Under the pieces are notes generated by a model that saw nothing but the letters and a program-made list of their open reading frames with translations, was not told where the DNA came from and did no database searches. From Luteimonas yindakuii (GTDB taxonomy: Bacteria > Pseudomonadota > Gammaproteobacteria > Xanthomonadales > Xanthomonadaceae): 64,000 nt of DNA. This document shows, piece after piece, positions 22,170-31,727 of the stretch (its first letter is position 1; the number at the start of each line of letters is the position of its first letter). Position numbers and translations under genes: made by a program. The DNA is taken from contig NZ_CP039383.2 of the NCBI RefSeq assembly GCF_004803715.2, positions 2,728,001 to 2,792,000 on the forward strand, in the 5' to 3' direction.

Positions 22170-24668
22170 TCAGCCCTGCAGCTCGCGCAGCGTCAGCGCC
22201 GGTGGCGCATCGAGCACGCGGCGGGTGGCGACCAGTCCCGCGACCAGCGTCACCGCCATGCCGAGCGCGCCGCCGACCGCGGCCATCGCCCAGTTGGGCT
22301 GCCACGGCAGGTCGAACACGCGGGTGGCGACCACGCCCGACAGCACCGACGCGGCGATCGCCGCCACCAGCCCGGACAGCAGGCCGATCGCGGCGAACTC
22401 CGATGCCTGCGCGGAGCGCAGCTGGCGCCGGCTGGCACCGAGCACGCGCATCACCCCGCCTTCGAGCAGGCGCTCGTCCTGGCTGGCGCTGACCGCCGCC
22501 AGCAGCACCAGCACGCCGGCCACCATCGAGAACCAGAACACCGCCTGCACCACCACCGAGACCTGGTCGGCGGTGGTGCGCACCTGCGCCAGCACCGCGT
22601 CGATGTCGATCACCGACAGGTTGGGGAAGGCGCCGACGAGATCCGCGGTGAAGCGCACGTCGTCGGCCGGCACGCTGACCGCGGTGATATGGCTGGCCGG
22701 GAAGCCGTCGAGCGTGCCCGGGGATGCCAGCACGAAGAAGTTCGGACGGAAGCTTTCCCAGTCGATGGTGCGCAGGCTGGTGATCGGCGCCTCGACGGTG
22801 CGACCGGCGATATCGAAGGTGATGCGGTCGCCCACCTGCCAGCCGAGCTGGCGGGCGAAGTTCTCCTCCACCGAGAACTCCGGCGCGGTCGCGTCCGCCG
22901 CCCAGATACGACCGTCGACCACGCGGTTGTCATCGCGCAGCGCCGCCACCGTCGACAGGTTGAACTCGCGCTCGGCACGCCGCCGGGTCTGGCCGTCCTC
23001 GTCGGCATAGGTCTGCGTGGTGACCGCTTCGCCGTTGCGCGCGATGAAGCGTGCGCGGACCATCGGGAACAGCTCCGGTGCATCCAGCCCGCGCTCGGCC
23101 ATGAACGCACGCACGGGATCGAGCTGCGGCGGCTGCACGTTGACGATGAAACGGTTGGGCGCGGTTTCCGACAGCTGCAGCTGCCAGCGGTCGAGCAGGT
23201 CGGTGCGCACGAAGGTCAGCAGCAGCAGCGCCATCAGCCCGAGCCCGAGCGCGGAGACCTGCGCGATGCTGGTGCCGGCGCGCCGGCTTACGTTCGCCAG
23301 GCCGTAGCGCAGGCCGCCACGCAGGCGCCCGCGCAGGCGGCGCACGACGACGATCAGCGCCCAGGCGATCAGCGCCAGTACCGCCAGCGTGGCGGCGATG
23401 CCGGCCAGCATCGCGCCGGCCAGGTCCGCCGAGCCGGCCTTCCACCACAGCAGCGCGCCGAGGCCGGCGAAGCCGGTCACGGCCACCACCAGCGCGGTCG
23501 GCTCCACCGGGTCGAGGTCGCGACGGATCACCCGCAGCGCCGGCACCCGGCGCAGGGCGAGCACCGGCGGCGCGCCGAACGCCAGCAGCACCACCAGTCC
23601 CACGCCTAGGCCCTGCAGCGCCGGCAACACGGTGGCGGCCGGCAGGTCGAGTTCGAGCTCGCGCGCGATCCAGCCACCGACGAACCACTGCAGCGCGAAC
23701 GCAAGCGCAATGCCGATCGCGCTCGCCAGCACGCCCAGCAGCACCAGCTCGCCGACATGGATGCCGACCAGCGTGCGCTGGCTGGCGCCGAGGCAGCGCA
23801 TCACCGCCGCGCCCGACAGGTGCCGCTCGCTGTGCCGGCGCGCGGCCATTGCCACTGCCACCGCGGCCAGGACCACCGACACCAGCGCGGCGAGGCCGAG
23901 GAAGCGGCCGGCACGGTCGAGGCCGGAGCGCACTTCCGGGCGCGCGTCCTGGATCGTCTCCAGGCGCTGGCCACGGCCGAGGGTGTCGCGCACGCCGTCG
24001 GCGAAGCCTTCCACCGCCGCGGTGTCGCCCGCCACCACCAGCCGGTAACGGATGCGGCTGCCCTCCTGCACCAGGCCGGTGGCGGGCAGGTCGGCGAGGT
24101 TGAGGAACACCTTGGGCGCGACGTTGAAGTAGTCGATCGAGGCGTCCGGCTCCTGCGCCACCAGGGCCGCGAGGCGGAAGCTCGCCTCCCCCAGCACCAC
24201 GGTGTCGCCGACGCGCGCATCGAGGGTGTCGGCACCGGCGCGGCTCAGCCACACACTCCCGGGTTCGGGGATGCCGGCGGCATCGCGCTCGGCACCGCCG
24301 GCCGCGTCGACGAGGCGGAACGCGCCGCGCAACGGGTAGCCCTCGCCGATCGCGCTGAGGTCACCCAGGCGCAGGTCGTCGCCGACCCGGATCATGCTGT
24401 CGAGCGCGACCGTTGCGGTCTGCCGCAGGCCGGCGGCGCGCGCGGCCTCGCGCACGCTGTCGTCGATCGGCGCATCCGAGCGCAGGATCGCGTCGCCGCC
24501 GAGCAGGCGGTTGGCCTGCTGCGCGAGCGCGCGTTCGGCGCGGTCGGTGACGAAGCCGACCGCGGTCACCGCCAGCACCGCCAGCACCAGTGCGGCCAGC
24601 ATGATGCGGACCTCGCCGGCGGCGAGATCGCGCCTGAACTGGATCCACGCGAGGCGTGCGGTCCTCAT
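22170..24668 (-). CDS. ybbP: ABC transporter permease, FtsX/YbbP type
   Basis: An 832-residue inner-membrane protein. After a first helix (about 20-40) comes a large periplasmic domain, then groups of helices at about 255-420 and, after a second periplasmic domain, at about 700-830: the duplicated FtsX-type layout of YbbP. Such permeases do not form a classical channel but act mechanically on lipids or envelope proteins. MRTARLAWIQFRRDL at 24668 is the natural start and overlaps the ATPase gene by 4 bases. Next to tesA, as in E. coli, where ybbA, ybbP and tesA are neighbours. Confidence 0.87.
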   Translation of the reverse strand: MRTARLAWIQFRRDLAAGEVRIMLAALVLAVLAVTAVGFVTDRAERALAQQANRLLGGDAILRSDAPIDDSVREAARAAGLRQTATVALDSMIRVGDDLRLGDLSAIGEGYPLRGAFRLVDAAGGAERDAAGIPEPGSVWLSRAGADTLDARVGDTVVLGEASFRLAALVAQEPDASIDYFNVAPKVFLNLADLPATGLVQEGSRIRYRLVVAGDTAAVEGFADGVRDTLGRGQRLETIQDARPEVRSGLDRAGRFLGLAALVSVVLAAVAVAMAARRHSERHLSGAAVMRCLGASQRTLVGIHVGELVLLGVLASAIGIALAFALQWFVGGWIARELELDLPAATVLPALQGLGVGLVVLLAFGAPPVLALRRVPALRVIRRDLDPVEPTALVVAVTGFAGLGALLWWKAGSADLAGAMLAGIAATLAVLALIAWALIVVVRRLRGRLRGGLRYGLANVSRRAGTSIAQVSALGLGLMALLLLTFVRTDLLDRWQLQLSETAPNRFIVNVQPPQLDPVRAFMAERGLDAPELFPMVRARFIARNGEAVTTQTYADEDGQTRRRAEREFNLSTVAALRDDNRVVDGRIWAADATAPEFSVEENFARQLGWQVGDRITFDIAGRTVEAPITSLRTIDWESFRPNFFVLASPGTLDGFPASHITAVSVPADDVRFTADLVGAFPNLSVIDIDAVLAQVRTTADQVSVVVQAVFWFSMVAGVLVLLAAVSASQDERLLEGGVMRVLGASRRQLRSAQASEFAAIGLLSGLVAAIAASVLSGVVATRVFDLPWQPNWAMAAVGGALGMAVTLVAGLVATRRVLDAPPALTLRELQG

Positions 24669-25378
24669 GCCACCAGCCGCCCGCCGTCGATGCGCAGCAC
24701 GCGCCGGCAACGGCTGGCGAGATGGTCATCGTGCGTCACCAGCACCAGCGTGGTGCCGGTGTCGTGGTTCATCGCGAACAGCAGGTCGATCACCGCCTGG
24801 CCGGTGCGGGTATCGAGGTTGCCGGTGGGTTCGTCGGCAAACAGCACCGAAGGCCGGGTCACGAACGCGCGCGCCAGCGCGACGCGCTGCTGCTCGCCGC
24901 CCGACAGCTGCCGCGGATAGTGTTGCAGGCGCTCGCCCAGCCCCACGCGCGTCAGCTCCGCTTCGGCCGGGCCACGCGCGTCGGCGTCGCCACGCAGCTC
25001 CAGCGGCAGCATCACGTTCTCCAGCGCGGTCAGCGACGGCAGCAGCTGGAAGTTCTGGAACACGAAGCCGACCTTGTCGGCGCGCACGCGGGCGCGGCCA
25101 TCCTCGTCGAGCCGCGAGAGCTCGGTGCCGTCGAGTTCCACCGTGCCCGAGGACGGCACGTCAAGTCCCGCCAGCAGCGACAGCAGCGTGCTCTTGCCGG
25201 AGCCGGAGGCGCCGACCACGGCCACGCTGTCGCCGCGTGCGATCTCGAAATCGATTCCGTCGAGGATGACCAGTTCACCCGAGGCCAGGGCGACGCGTTT
25301 GCCCAGGCCCTGCACGCGCAGCACGGGTTCGCCAGTGGCGGTCGATGACGGGATGGCGGACGGCGACGAATCGGGCAT
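24665..25378 (-). CDS. ybbA: ABC transporter ATP-binding protein, LolD/YbbA type
   Basis: A 237-residue ATPase. Walker A GASGSGKST, Q-loop FVFQNFQLLPSL, signature LSGGEQQRVALARA, Walker B VLFADEPTGNLD and the H-loop LVTHDDHLAS are complete. This is the MacB/LolD branch that works with FtsX-type permeases. The frame stays open 44 codons upstream, but that stretch is low-complexity; MPDSSPS at 25378 is taken. It is translated together with ybbP and lies divergent from tesA. Confidence 0.9.
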   Translation of the reverse strand: MPDSSPSAIPSSTATGEPVLRVQGLGKRVALASGELVILDGIDFEIARGDSVAVVGASGSGKSTLLSLLAGLDVPSSGTVELDGTELSRLDEDGRARVRADKVGFVFQNFQLLPSLTALENVMLPLELRGDADARGPAEAELTRVGLGERLQHYPRQLSGGEQQRVALARAFVTRPSVLFADEPTGNLDTRTGQAVIDLLFAMNHDTGTTLVLVTHDDHLASRCRRVLRIDGGRLVA

Positions 25379-25568
25379 GCGGGATCCTGTTGCGGGCGCG
25401 GCGCGCCTGCACGGCGCCGGCATCGACATGGGGGCGTCGAGTGTACGGGCCGGCCCGCACGGTCGTGCATGTGCCACATGGGATGGAGCGGGCCGCGCCG
25501 CGCCGTCCACGCGCGGTTGTGCGCGCCGGGCCTAAGCTGTGCGGGCCCTGCCGAATGGAACCATCCGC

Positions 25569-26270
25569 ATGCCCCCTCGCCTGTCGCCTGCCGCCCTCAT
25601 GCGTGCTCCGTGGCTGCTCGTCGCCTGGCTGCTGCTGGCCCTGTTGCCGACCCAGGCAATCGCACAGGACGCCGCGGCGACCGTTCCACCGCCGCCGACG
25701 CGCACGCTGCTGGTGATGGGCGACTCGCTGTCGGCCGGCTACGGCATGGCCGCGAACGAGGGCTGGGTGGGCCTGCTGGCGGACCGCCTGCGCGGCAGCC
25801 ATCCCGGCTGGACCGTGGTCAACGCCAGCATCAGCGGCGAGACCTCCGCGGGCGGTTCCGCGCGCATCGTCGACGAGGTGGTGCGCCACCGCCCGGGCGT
25901 GGTGGTGATCGCGCTCGGTGCCAACGACGGCCTGCGCGGCCTGCCGCTGCGCGAGATGCGCCGCAACCTCGCGCGGATGATCGGTGCCGCACAGTTCGTC
26001 GGCGCCGACGTGCTGCTGGTCGGCATGCGCATGCCACCCAACCTCGGTGCCGACTACACCCGCGGCTTCGAGGCCGTGTACCGCGACCTGGCGAAGCTGT
26101 TCGACGTCGAGCTGGTGCCATTCCTGCTGGAGCCGGTGGCGATGGACCGCGGCAGTTTCCAGCCCGACAACCTGCATCCCACCGCGCGTGTGCAGCCGGC
26201 GCTGCGCGACCATGTGTGGGCGTCGCTGGCGCCGATGGTCGGGCGTGCCGAGGCGTCGATGCACGACTGA
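25569..26270 (+). CDS. tesA: arylesterase / acyl-CoA thioesterase I (SGNH hydrolase)
   Basis: A 233-residue periplasmic esterase. The signal peptide ends at AIAQ (about residue 33). The SGNH blocks are all present: GDSLSAGYG with the nucleophile Ser, the Gly block in ISGETSAGG, the Asn block GAND, and the catalytic Asp-x-x-His in DNLHPTA. The enzyme hydrolyses acyl esters and thioesters, including lysophospholipids. It is divergent from ybbA-ybbP, the same pairing as in E. coli. Confidence 0.92.
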   Translation: MPPRLSPAALMRAPWLLVAWLLLALLPTQAIAQDAAATVPPPPTRTLLVMGDSLSAGYGMAANEGWVGLLADRLRGSHPGWTVVNASISGETSAGGSARIVDEVVRHRPGVVVIALGANDGLRGLPLREMRRNLARMIGAAQFVGADVLLVGMRMPPNLGADYTRGFEAVYRDLAKLFDVELVPFLLEPVAMDRGSFQPDNLHPTARVQPALRDHVWASLAPMVGRAEASMHD

Positions 26271-26376
26271 ACATGGCGACAACTGCACGCATCGGATCCG
26301 CTACGCGGCACCGTGATCGCTTGAACGTCACCTGCCGCGCTCGCACACTGCATCGACACACCGCTGGAGCGTCGCG

Positions 26377-26949
26377 ATGAACCTGTCCGCCTTTCCGCGC
26401 ACCGCGGCCACCGCCCTCGCGATGTCGTTCACCCTGCTGCTCTCCGCCTGTGCCGGCACCCCCGTACGCGACGTGACCGCTGCCGACGCCCCGCGCGCAT
26501 TGCCGGAAACCTCCGGCGTGTCGGTGTCGTGGAGCGACCCTGCCAATTTCTCCGACCTGCGTCGCAGCTCCAACCGCTGGGAATCGAAGCGCGGCGACTG
26601 GGTCAACGATCTCGCGTCGCACCTGCAGCAGTCCGTCACGCGGGCGCTGCCGGCCGGCGAGCGCGCGGCGATCACCATTACCGACATCCGCCGTGCCGGC
26701 GATTACGAGCCGTGGAACGGCCCGCAGATGAACGACGTCCGCATCATGCGCGACATCTACTGGCCGCAGATCACCCTGCAGCTGCGCCGCACCGATGCGA
26801 CCGGACGCGAACTCGAGGGTGGCGAGCGCGTGCTGCGCGATCCGGCGTATCTCACCTCCGGCGTGCGTTCTCCGCGTGGCAACGAGGCGCTGTACTACGA
26901 GAAGCGCATGGTCGACGACTGGGTGCGCCGCGAGTTCGGGGCACGCTGA
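26377..26949 (+). CDS. DUF3016 lipoprotein
   Basis: A 190-residue predicted lipoprotein: a signal peptide ends in the lipobox LLSAC at about residue 25. The mature part begins with a low-complexity stretch and then VSWSDPANFSDLRRSS, with WVNDLASHLQQSVTRALPAGERAAITITDI, a pattern I associate with DUF3016. Function unknown. The DUF4031 gene follows 6 bases later, so the two are likely co-transcribed. Confidence 0.8.
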   Translation: MNLSAFPRTAATALAMSFTLLLSACAGTPVRDVTAADAPRALPETSGVSVSWSDPANFSDLRRSSNRWESKRGDWVNDLASHLQQSVTRALPAGERAAITITDIRRAGDYEPWNGPQMNDVRIMRDIYWPQITLQLRRTDATGRELEGGERVLRDPAYLTSGVRSPRGNEALYYEKRMVDDWVRREFGAR

Positions 26950-26955
26950 GCGCGG

Positions 26956-27240
26956 ATGGCGGTCTACGTCGACGATGCGGTCACGCTGTGGCGCGGGCGT
27001 CGCTGGGCCCATCTGATGGCCGACACCCTCGACGAGTTGCATGCGTTCGCGGCCGAACTGGGCATTCCGCGCCATGCCTTCCAGAACCGCACCAGCGGCG
27101 CGCACTACGACGTGCCGGCGGACCTGCGCGAACGCGCACTGGCGCTGGGCGCGGTACCGATCTCGCGGCACCGCGACCGCGAACAGGTACGCGCGGTGAT
27201 CGCCAATGCACGCGCGCAGGGGCGTGGCGAAGCGGATTAG
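26956..27240 (+). CDS. DUF4031 domain protein
   Basis: A 94-residue protein beginning MAVYVDDAVTLWRGRRWAHL, with DELHAFAAELGIPRHAFQ and HYDVPADLRERALALGA, the usual DUF4031 pattern (small proteins with conserved Asp, Trp, His and Tyr). No function is established. It lies 6 bases after the DUF3016 gene. Confidence 0.85.
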   Translation: MAVYVDDAVTLWRGRRWAHLMADTLDELHAFAAELGIPRHAFQNRTSGAHYDVPADLRERALALGAVPISRHRDREQVRAVIANARAQGRGEAD

Positions 27241-27484
27241 CCCATCCGCGCCGCGCCTTGCGCGTGTCTGCCTTCGAGCGCGTTTTGCCGGACACACGCG
27301 GAACGTGGCCATCCCGGCCCGGCCCAAGCCGGAGCGGACGCGCGAGTTCCACCACTCATGCGAGGTTGGGCAGGATGAAGGCCGTAAGCGTTTCCCGTTC
27401 ATCCGCACGCCCATCCGGTCACGTCTCTTGAACGTACGTGGCGAAACACTCGCCCCACACCTTCGCAACACGAGAGGTACCGCC

Positions 27485-27898
27485 ATGAACCGTTTCCGCA
27501 CTTCGCAAACCGCGCTCGCCCTGGCCCTGTCGGCCGGCCTCGTGTTCGCCGCTGGCACCGCGCTGGCCGACGACACACGCGCGCAGACCACGGACCGCCT
27601 GGCCAAAGCCGATTCCGACCAGCCGGTCAACGACACCTGGATCACCACCAAGGTGAAGTCGAGCCTGCTGGCCGACAGCGATGTCGCCGGCATGGACATC
27701 CGCGTGGTCACCAACAACGGCGTCGTCGGCCTGTCGGGCAATGTCGAAAGCCAGGCCCAGGCCGACCGCGCGAAGCAGATCGCGCAGGACATCGAAGGCG
27801 TATCGCGCGTCGATGATTCCGGCCTGACCGTAGGCAGCACCGATGCCAACCGCGGCAGCGACGAGAACGCGCGCGACAACACCCGCGACCGCAACTGA
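27485..27898 (+). CDS. BON domain periplasmic protein (OsmY-like)
   Basis: A 137-residue exported protein: the signal peptide ends at ALAD (about residue 29), and one BON domain follows (about 49-116; WITTKVKSSLLADSDVAGMDIRV, GVVGLSGNVESQAQADRAKQIA, GVSRVDDSGLTV). The tail is rich in Asp, Asn and Arg. BON domains bind phospholipid or envelope surfaces, and relatives are induced by osmotic stress. GAGAGGT lies before the ATG; a strong terminator follows. The 244 bases upstream contain no other gene. Confidence 0.88.
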   Translation: MNRFRTSQTALALALSAGLVFAAGTALADDTRAQTTDRLAKADSDQPVNDTWITTKVKSSLLADSDVAGMDIRVVTNNGVVGLSGNVESQAQADRAKQIAQDIEGVSRVDDSGLTVGSTDANRGSDENARDNTRDRN

Positions 27899-27936
27899 GT
27901 GCATCGACGCGGCGTGCCTGACGCCGCACGCGACAG

Positions 27937-27969
27937 AAAACGCGGCGCCTTCGGGCGTCGCGTTTTTTT
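27937..27969 (+). terminator. intrinsic terminator after the BON gene
   Basis: A 13-bp stem (AAAACGCGGCGCC / GGCGTCGCGTTTT, one mismatch) with tetraloop TTCG and a run of seven T. One of the clearest terminators in the window. Confidence 0.9.
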
Positions 27970-28107
27970 GCGGCGCCTCAACCGGACGCATACAGATTGG
28001 CCGTCGCGCGCGCTGGAAGCGCATTCACGCGACCTGCCCACAGCGGTCGCTAGCGTGTGCACCGCGTCGAGCATGGCGCGGGGACTGTTCGAGGACCACG
28101 GACCACG

Positions 28108-28827
28108 ATGCGGCGCCATCACCGCTCCTTCCTGATCGCCTGCGGGACGCTGGCGCTGCTGGCCGCCTGCGTGCGTGGCCCGCAGTCCACGCTCGATCCC
28201 GCCGGTCCCGCCGCGCATGGCATCGCGCAGACCTGGTGGCTGATGTTCTGGCTGTTCGCCGCCATCTGGCTGATGGTGATGGTGATGGTGTGCTGGGCAC
28301 TGTTCCGTGGCCGCAACACGCGTGCACTGGGCAGGCCGACGCGGCTGATCGTGGCCGGTGGCCTGCTGATGCCGACTACCGTGCTGGTCGGCCTGCTGGC
28401 CTGGGGCACCGCCACCAGCAGCCGCGTCACCGGTCTTGGCGAGACGCAGCAGCATGTGATCGACGTGGTCGGCCGGCAGTGGGAATGGGAATTCCAGTAC
28501 CGCGACGACGAAGGCCGCGTGCGCGCCACCAGCGACGTGGTCCTGCATCTGCCACGCGGCGAGATGGTGGAGTTCAACATCACCAGCGAGGACGTGGTCC
28601 ACAGCTTCTGGATCCCGCGGCTGGGCGGCAAGATGGATGCGGTGCCCGGGCGCATCAACACGCTGCGCCTGCGCGTGGATGACGACGGCGGCCGTCCGCT
28701 GCGCGGCCAGTGCGCGGAGTTCTGCGGCCTCGAGCACACCCACATGATCTTCGCCGTGCAGGTGATGGAGCCCGACGCCTGGCGCGCATGGCGCGACGGC
28801 GGCGGCACGGCCGGGACGGCACGATGA
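28108..28827 (+). CDS. coxB: cytochrome c oxidase subunit II
   Basis: A 239-residue lipoprotein-type subunit II: the lipobox LLAAC is at about residue 21, two membrane helices lie at about 40-65 and 78-100, and the periplasmic cupredoxin domain follows. The CuA ligands are complete: His in VVHSFWIP, and CAEFCGLEHTHM giving Cys, Glu, Cys, His and Met. There is no fused cytochrome c domain, so electrons must come from a separate cytochrome. ATG at 28108 is chosen because the lipoprotein signal follows directly. It overlaps coxA by 4 bases. Confidence 0.93.
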   Translation: MRRHHRSFLIACGTLALLAACVRGPQSTLDPAGPAAHGIAQTWWLMFWLFAAIWLMVMVMVCWALFRGRNTRALGRPTRLIVAGGLLMPTTVLVGLLAWGTATSSRVTGLGETQQHVIDVVGRQWEWEFQYRDDEGRVRATSDVVLHLPRGEMVEFNITSEDVVHSFWIPRLGGKMDAVPGRINTLRLRVDDDGGRPLRGQCAEFCGLEHTHMIFAVQVMEPDAWRAWRDGGGTAGTAR

Positions 28828-31355
28828 CCACCGCGCACGGCCCCGGACGCATCGACGAGGTCGAGAACCGCCGTCGGCTCGATGCGCTCGCGCAGATCTG
28901 GGGCACCGGCCGCGGCATCGTCGCCCAGCTGACCGCGGTCAACCACAGCACCGTGGCGATGCGCTTCATCGTCACCGGCCTGGCCTTCCTGCTGATCGGC
29001 GGGATGCTGTCGATGTTCATCCGCCTGCAGCTGGCGTGGTTCGGCATGGAGGTGCTGGACCCGCGACGCTACGCGCAGTTCGTGACCATGCACGGCACCA
29101 CGATGATGTTCCTGTTCGCGGTGCCGATCATGGAAGGCTTCGCGATGTACCTGGTGCCGAAGATGCTCGGCGCGCGCGACCTGCCGTTCCCGCGGATGTC
29201 GGCGTTCGGCTGGTGGTGCTACCTGTTCGGCGGCCTGTTCCTGTACGCCAGCTTCCTGTTCGATGCCGCACCCGACGGCGGCTGGTTCATGTACGTGCCA
29301 CTGACCGATGCAACCTACTCGCCCGGGCTGGGCGCGGACTTCTGGTTGATCGGGGTGACGTTTGCCGAGATCGCCGCGGTGACCGCCGCGGTCGAGCTCA
29401 TCGTCGCGATCCTGATCACCCGTGCGCCGGGCATGGGCATCCAGCGCATGCCGCTGTTCTGCTGGGCGATCCTGGTGATGGCCTTCATGATCGCGTTCGG
29501 CTTCCCGCCACTGATCCTCGCCAGCATCCTGCTGGAGATCCAGCGCGCGTTCGATTTCGCCTTCTTCGATGTGCCGCGCGGTGGCGACCCGCTGCTGTGG
29601 CAGCACCTGTTCTGGCTGTTCGGCCATCCCGAGGTCTACATCATCTTCCTGCCGGCCTCGGGCGTGGTGTCGATGCTGGTGGCCACCTTCGCGCGGCGGC
29701 CGATGGTCGGCTACACCTGGATCGTGCTGGCCTATGTCGGCACCGGCTTCCTCAGCTTCGGGTTGTGGGTGCACCACATGTACACGGTGGGCATCCCGCT
29801 GCTGGCACTCGCCTTCTTCAGCGCGGCGAGCATGGCGGTGGCGATCCCGATGGGCATCCAGGTGTTCGCCTGGATCGCCACCCTGTGGGCGGGGCGGCCG
29901 CAGTTCCGGCTGCCGATGCTGCACCTGTTCGGGTTCTTCTTCGTGTTCGTGCTCGGCGGGCTGACCGGGGTGATGCTGGCCTTCGTGCCGTTCGACTGGC
30001 AGGCGCACGACACCCATTTCGTGGTCGCGCACCTGCACTACGTGCTGATCGGCGGGTTGATGTTCCCGATGTTCGCCGGGCTGTACTACTGGCTGCCGAT
30101 GGCGAGCGGGCGGATGCCGTCGGAGAGCATCGGCCGCACCGCGTTCTGGATGGTGTTCATCGGCTTCAACCTCGCGTTCCTGCCGATGCACCTGACCGGC
30201 CTGCTCGGGCTGCCGCGCCGCGTCTACACCTACCCCGCCGACCTCAACGTCGAATGGCTCAACCTGCTGTCGACGGCGGCCGGCTTCGTGCTGGCGGTGG
30301 GCATGCTGGCGATCCTGATCGATCTCGGGCTGTCGTTCCGCCTCGGTCGCCGCGCCGCGCAGCGCAATCCGTGGGAAGCGGGCACGCTGGAGTGGGCGCT
30401 GGCATGGCCGGTACCGCACTACAACTTCGCCTCGGTGCCCGTGGTCGATGACCGCTACCCGGTGTGGTCCCGCCCCGCCCTTGCCGACGAGAGCGCACGC
30501 GCCGACGGCCTGCTCGGCGATCCACGCGATGGCCGCCGCGAGCTGCTCGGCACCGGCGTGCTCGGCGCCGAGCCCGAACAGGTCATCCGCGTCTCGCACT
30601 CGACCTGGTGGCCGCTGCTGGCGGCGCTCAACATCGCCGCGCTGCTGGCCTGCTTCATCGCCAAGGTCTACTGGGGTGCCGCACTGCTCGTGTTGCCGCT
30701 GCTGGCGATGTTCGCCGGCTGGCTGTGGACCACCGGCGACCGCCACGCCCCGGCCACCGTGGATATCGGCGATGGCCGCCTGCTGCCCACGCAGTACAGC
30801 GCGCGCAATGCGCCGGGCTGGTGGGCACTGGTGATCACCCTGCTGATAGACGGCTCGCTGTTCGCTTCGCTGGTGTTCGCCTATTTCTACCTGTGGCTGG
30901 ACACGGCGGCGTGGCCACCGCCGGGCATCGCGATTGGCTGGCTCGCCCTGCCGCTCACTGCGCTTGCGTTGCTGCTGCTGCAGGGCGTGGCGACGTGGTG
31001 GGCGGGCCGCGCGCTGCGGCGTGGTGCCATCGGTGGCACTGCGATCGCGCTGCTGGCTGCGGCTGGCCTGGGCGCGGCCTTCATCGGCGTGGAAGCCTGG
31101 GCACTGGCCGGACCGGTGGGCGTCCCGCAGGCGCATGCCTATGCCTCGGTGGTGTGGACGCTGGCCGGCTTCCACATGCTGCACGTGGCGATCGCGGCAC
31201 TGATGTCGGTGTTCATCGCCGCACGCGCACGCGCGGGCTACGTGACCGCCGTGCGCACGCTGGAGCCGCGGGTCGTGGTCGGGTTCTGGCGCTACACGGT
31301 CGGCATCGGACTGATCGCCTGGGTGGTGATCCACGTGTTTCCGAGGGTGATCTGA
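28824..31355 (+). CDS. ctaD: cytochrome c oxidase subunit I-III fusion
   Basis: The 843-residue protein joins the catalytic subunit I (to about residue 560) to subunit III (about 590-843). Haem and copper ligands are all visible: VTMHGTTMMF (haem a), GHPEVY with the CuB His, the D-channel Glu and the cross-linking Tyr, WVHHMYT (CuB), and HDTHFVVAHLHY (haem a3 and a). The subunit III part has its usual helices (LFASLVFAYFYLWLD) and ends at FHMLHVAIAALM and IHVFPRVI. Start MTTAHGPGRIDEVEN overlaps coxB by ATGA; the stop overlaps the next start by one base. Confidence 0.93.
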   Translation: MTTAHGPGRIDEVENRRRLDALAQIWGTGRGIVAQLTAVNHSTVAMRFIVTGLAFLLIGGMLSMFIRLQLAWFGMEVLDPRRYAQFVTMHGTTMMFLFAVPIMEGFAMYLVPKMLGARDLPFPRMSAFGWWCYLFGGLFLYASFLFDAAPDGGWFMYVPLTDATYSPGLGADFWLIGVTFAEIAAVTAAVELIVAILITRAPGMGIQRMPLFCWAILVMAFMIAFGFPPLILASILLEIQRAFDFAFFDVPRGGDPLLWQHLFWLFGHPEVYIIFLPASGVVSMLVATFARRPMVGYTWIVLAYVGTGFLSFGLWVHHMYTVGIPLLALAFFSAASMAVAIPMGIQVFAWIATLWAGRPQFRLPMLHLFGFFFVFVLGGLTGVMLAFVPFDWQAHDTHFVVAHLHYVLIGGLMFPMFAGLYYWLPMASGRMPSESIGRTAFWMVFIGFNLAFLPMHLTGLLGLPRRVYTYPADLNVEWLNLLSTAAGFVLAVGMLAILIDLGLSFRLGRRAAQRNPWEAGTLEWALAWPVPHYNFASVPVVDDRYPVWSRPALADESARADGLLGDPRDGRRELLGTGVLGAEPEQVIRVSHSTWWPLLAALNIAALLACFIAKVYWGAALLVLPLLAMFAGWLWTTGDRHAPATVDIGDGRLLPTQYSARNAPGWWALVITLLIDGSLFASLVFAYFYLWLDTAAWPPPGIAIGWLALPLTALALLLLQGVATWWAGRALRRGAIGGTAIALLAAAGLGAAFIGVEAWALAGPVGVPQAHAYASVVWTLAGFHMLHVAIAALMSVFIAARARAGYVTAVRTLEPRVVVGFWRYTVGIGLIAWVVIHVFPRVI

Positions 31356-31727
31356 TGCAGGCGCTGTCGCCGCACCGGTTGACCGGCATCGCCGCGCCGT
31401 GGGCGGTGTGGGCGCTGCATTTCGTCACCGTCTACAGCCTGCAGGGCGTGGTCTGCGCGGAGGACGTGCTGCGGTGGGAGCTTGCCGGTGCCGAAGCCGC
31501 CACGTGGATCCTGGTTGCGATCGGCACCGTCGCCGTGGCTGCCACCGTGTGGCTGGGGCTGCGTGGGCTGCGCGCTTGGCGCCACGCACGGCGCGACGTG
31601 CAGCCGGATGTCGCGACGCGCCGCGAACGCTTCTCGACGGCGGTCGTCGCCCTGTCCGGGCTGCTGGCCACCATCGCGATCACCTTCACCACGAATTCCC
31701 GTCCTCATGCTGCCGCCCTGTGCCTGA
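31355..31727 (+). pseudogene. small three-helix membrane gene of the oxidase operon, frameshifted at its end
   Basis: The ATG at 31355 overlaps the oxidase stop (TGATG). The protein starts MQALSPHRLTGIAAPWAVWA and has three hydrophobic helices over about 120 residues. Near the end an extra A in ACGAATTCCC (31694-31695) shifts the frame. Without it the protein would finish TTIPVLMLPPCA at a TGA (31725-31727) that overlaps the ATG of the next gene, repeating the overlap style of this operon. As given, the frame runs on through the next gene, making one 300-codon reading frame (31355-32257). Probably an assembly or accessory factor; no known name. Confidence 0.7.

Noticed and set aside
28119..31334. 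1071-codon minus-strand frame opposite the oxidase genes
   Set aside because: It is composed of Gln, His, Arg, Asp and Glu, typical of the antisense of membrane-protein genes; the plus strand has all haem and copper ligands.
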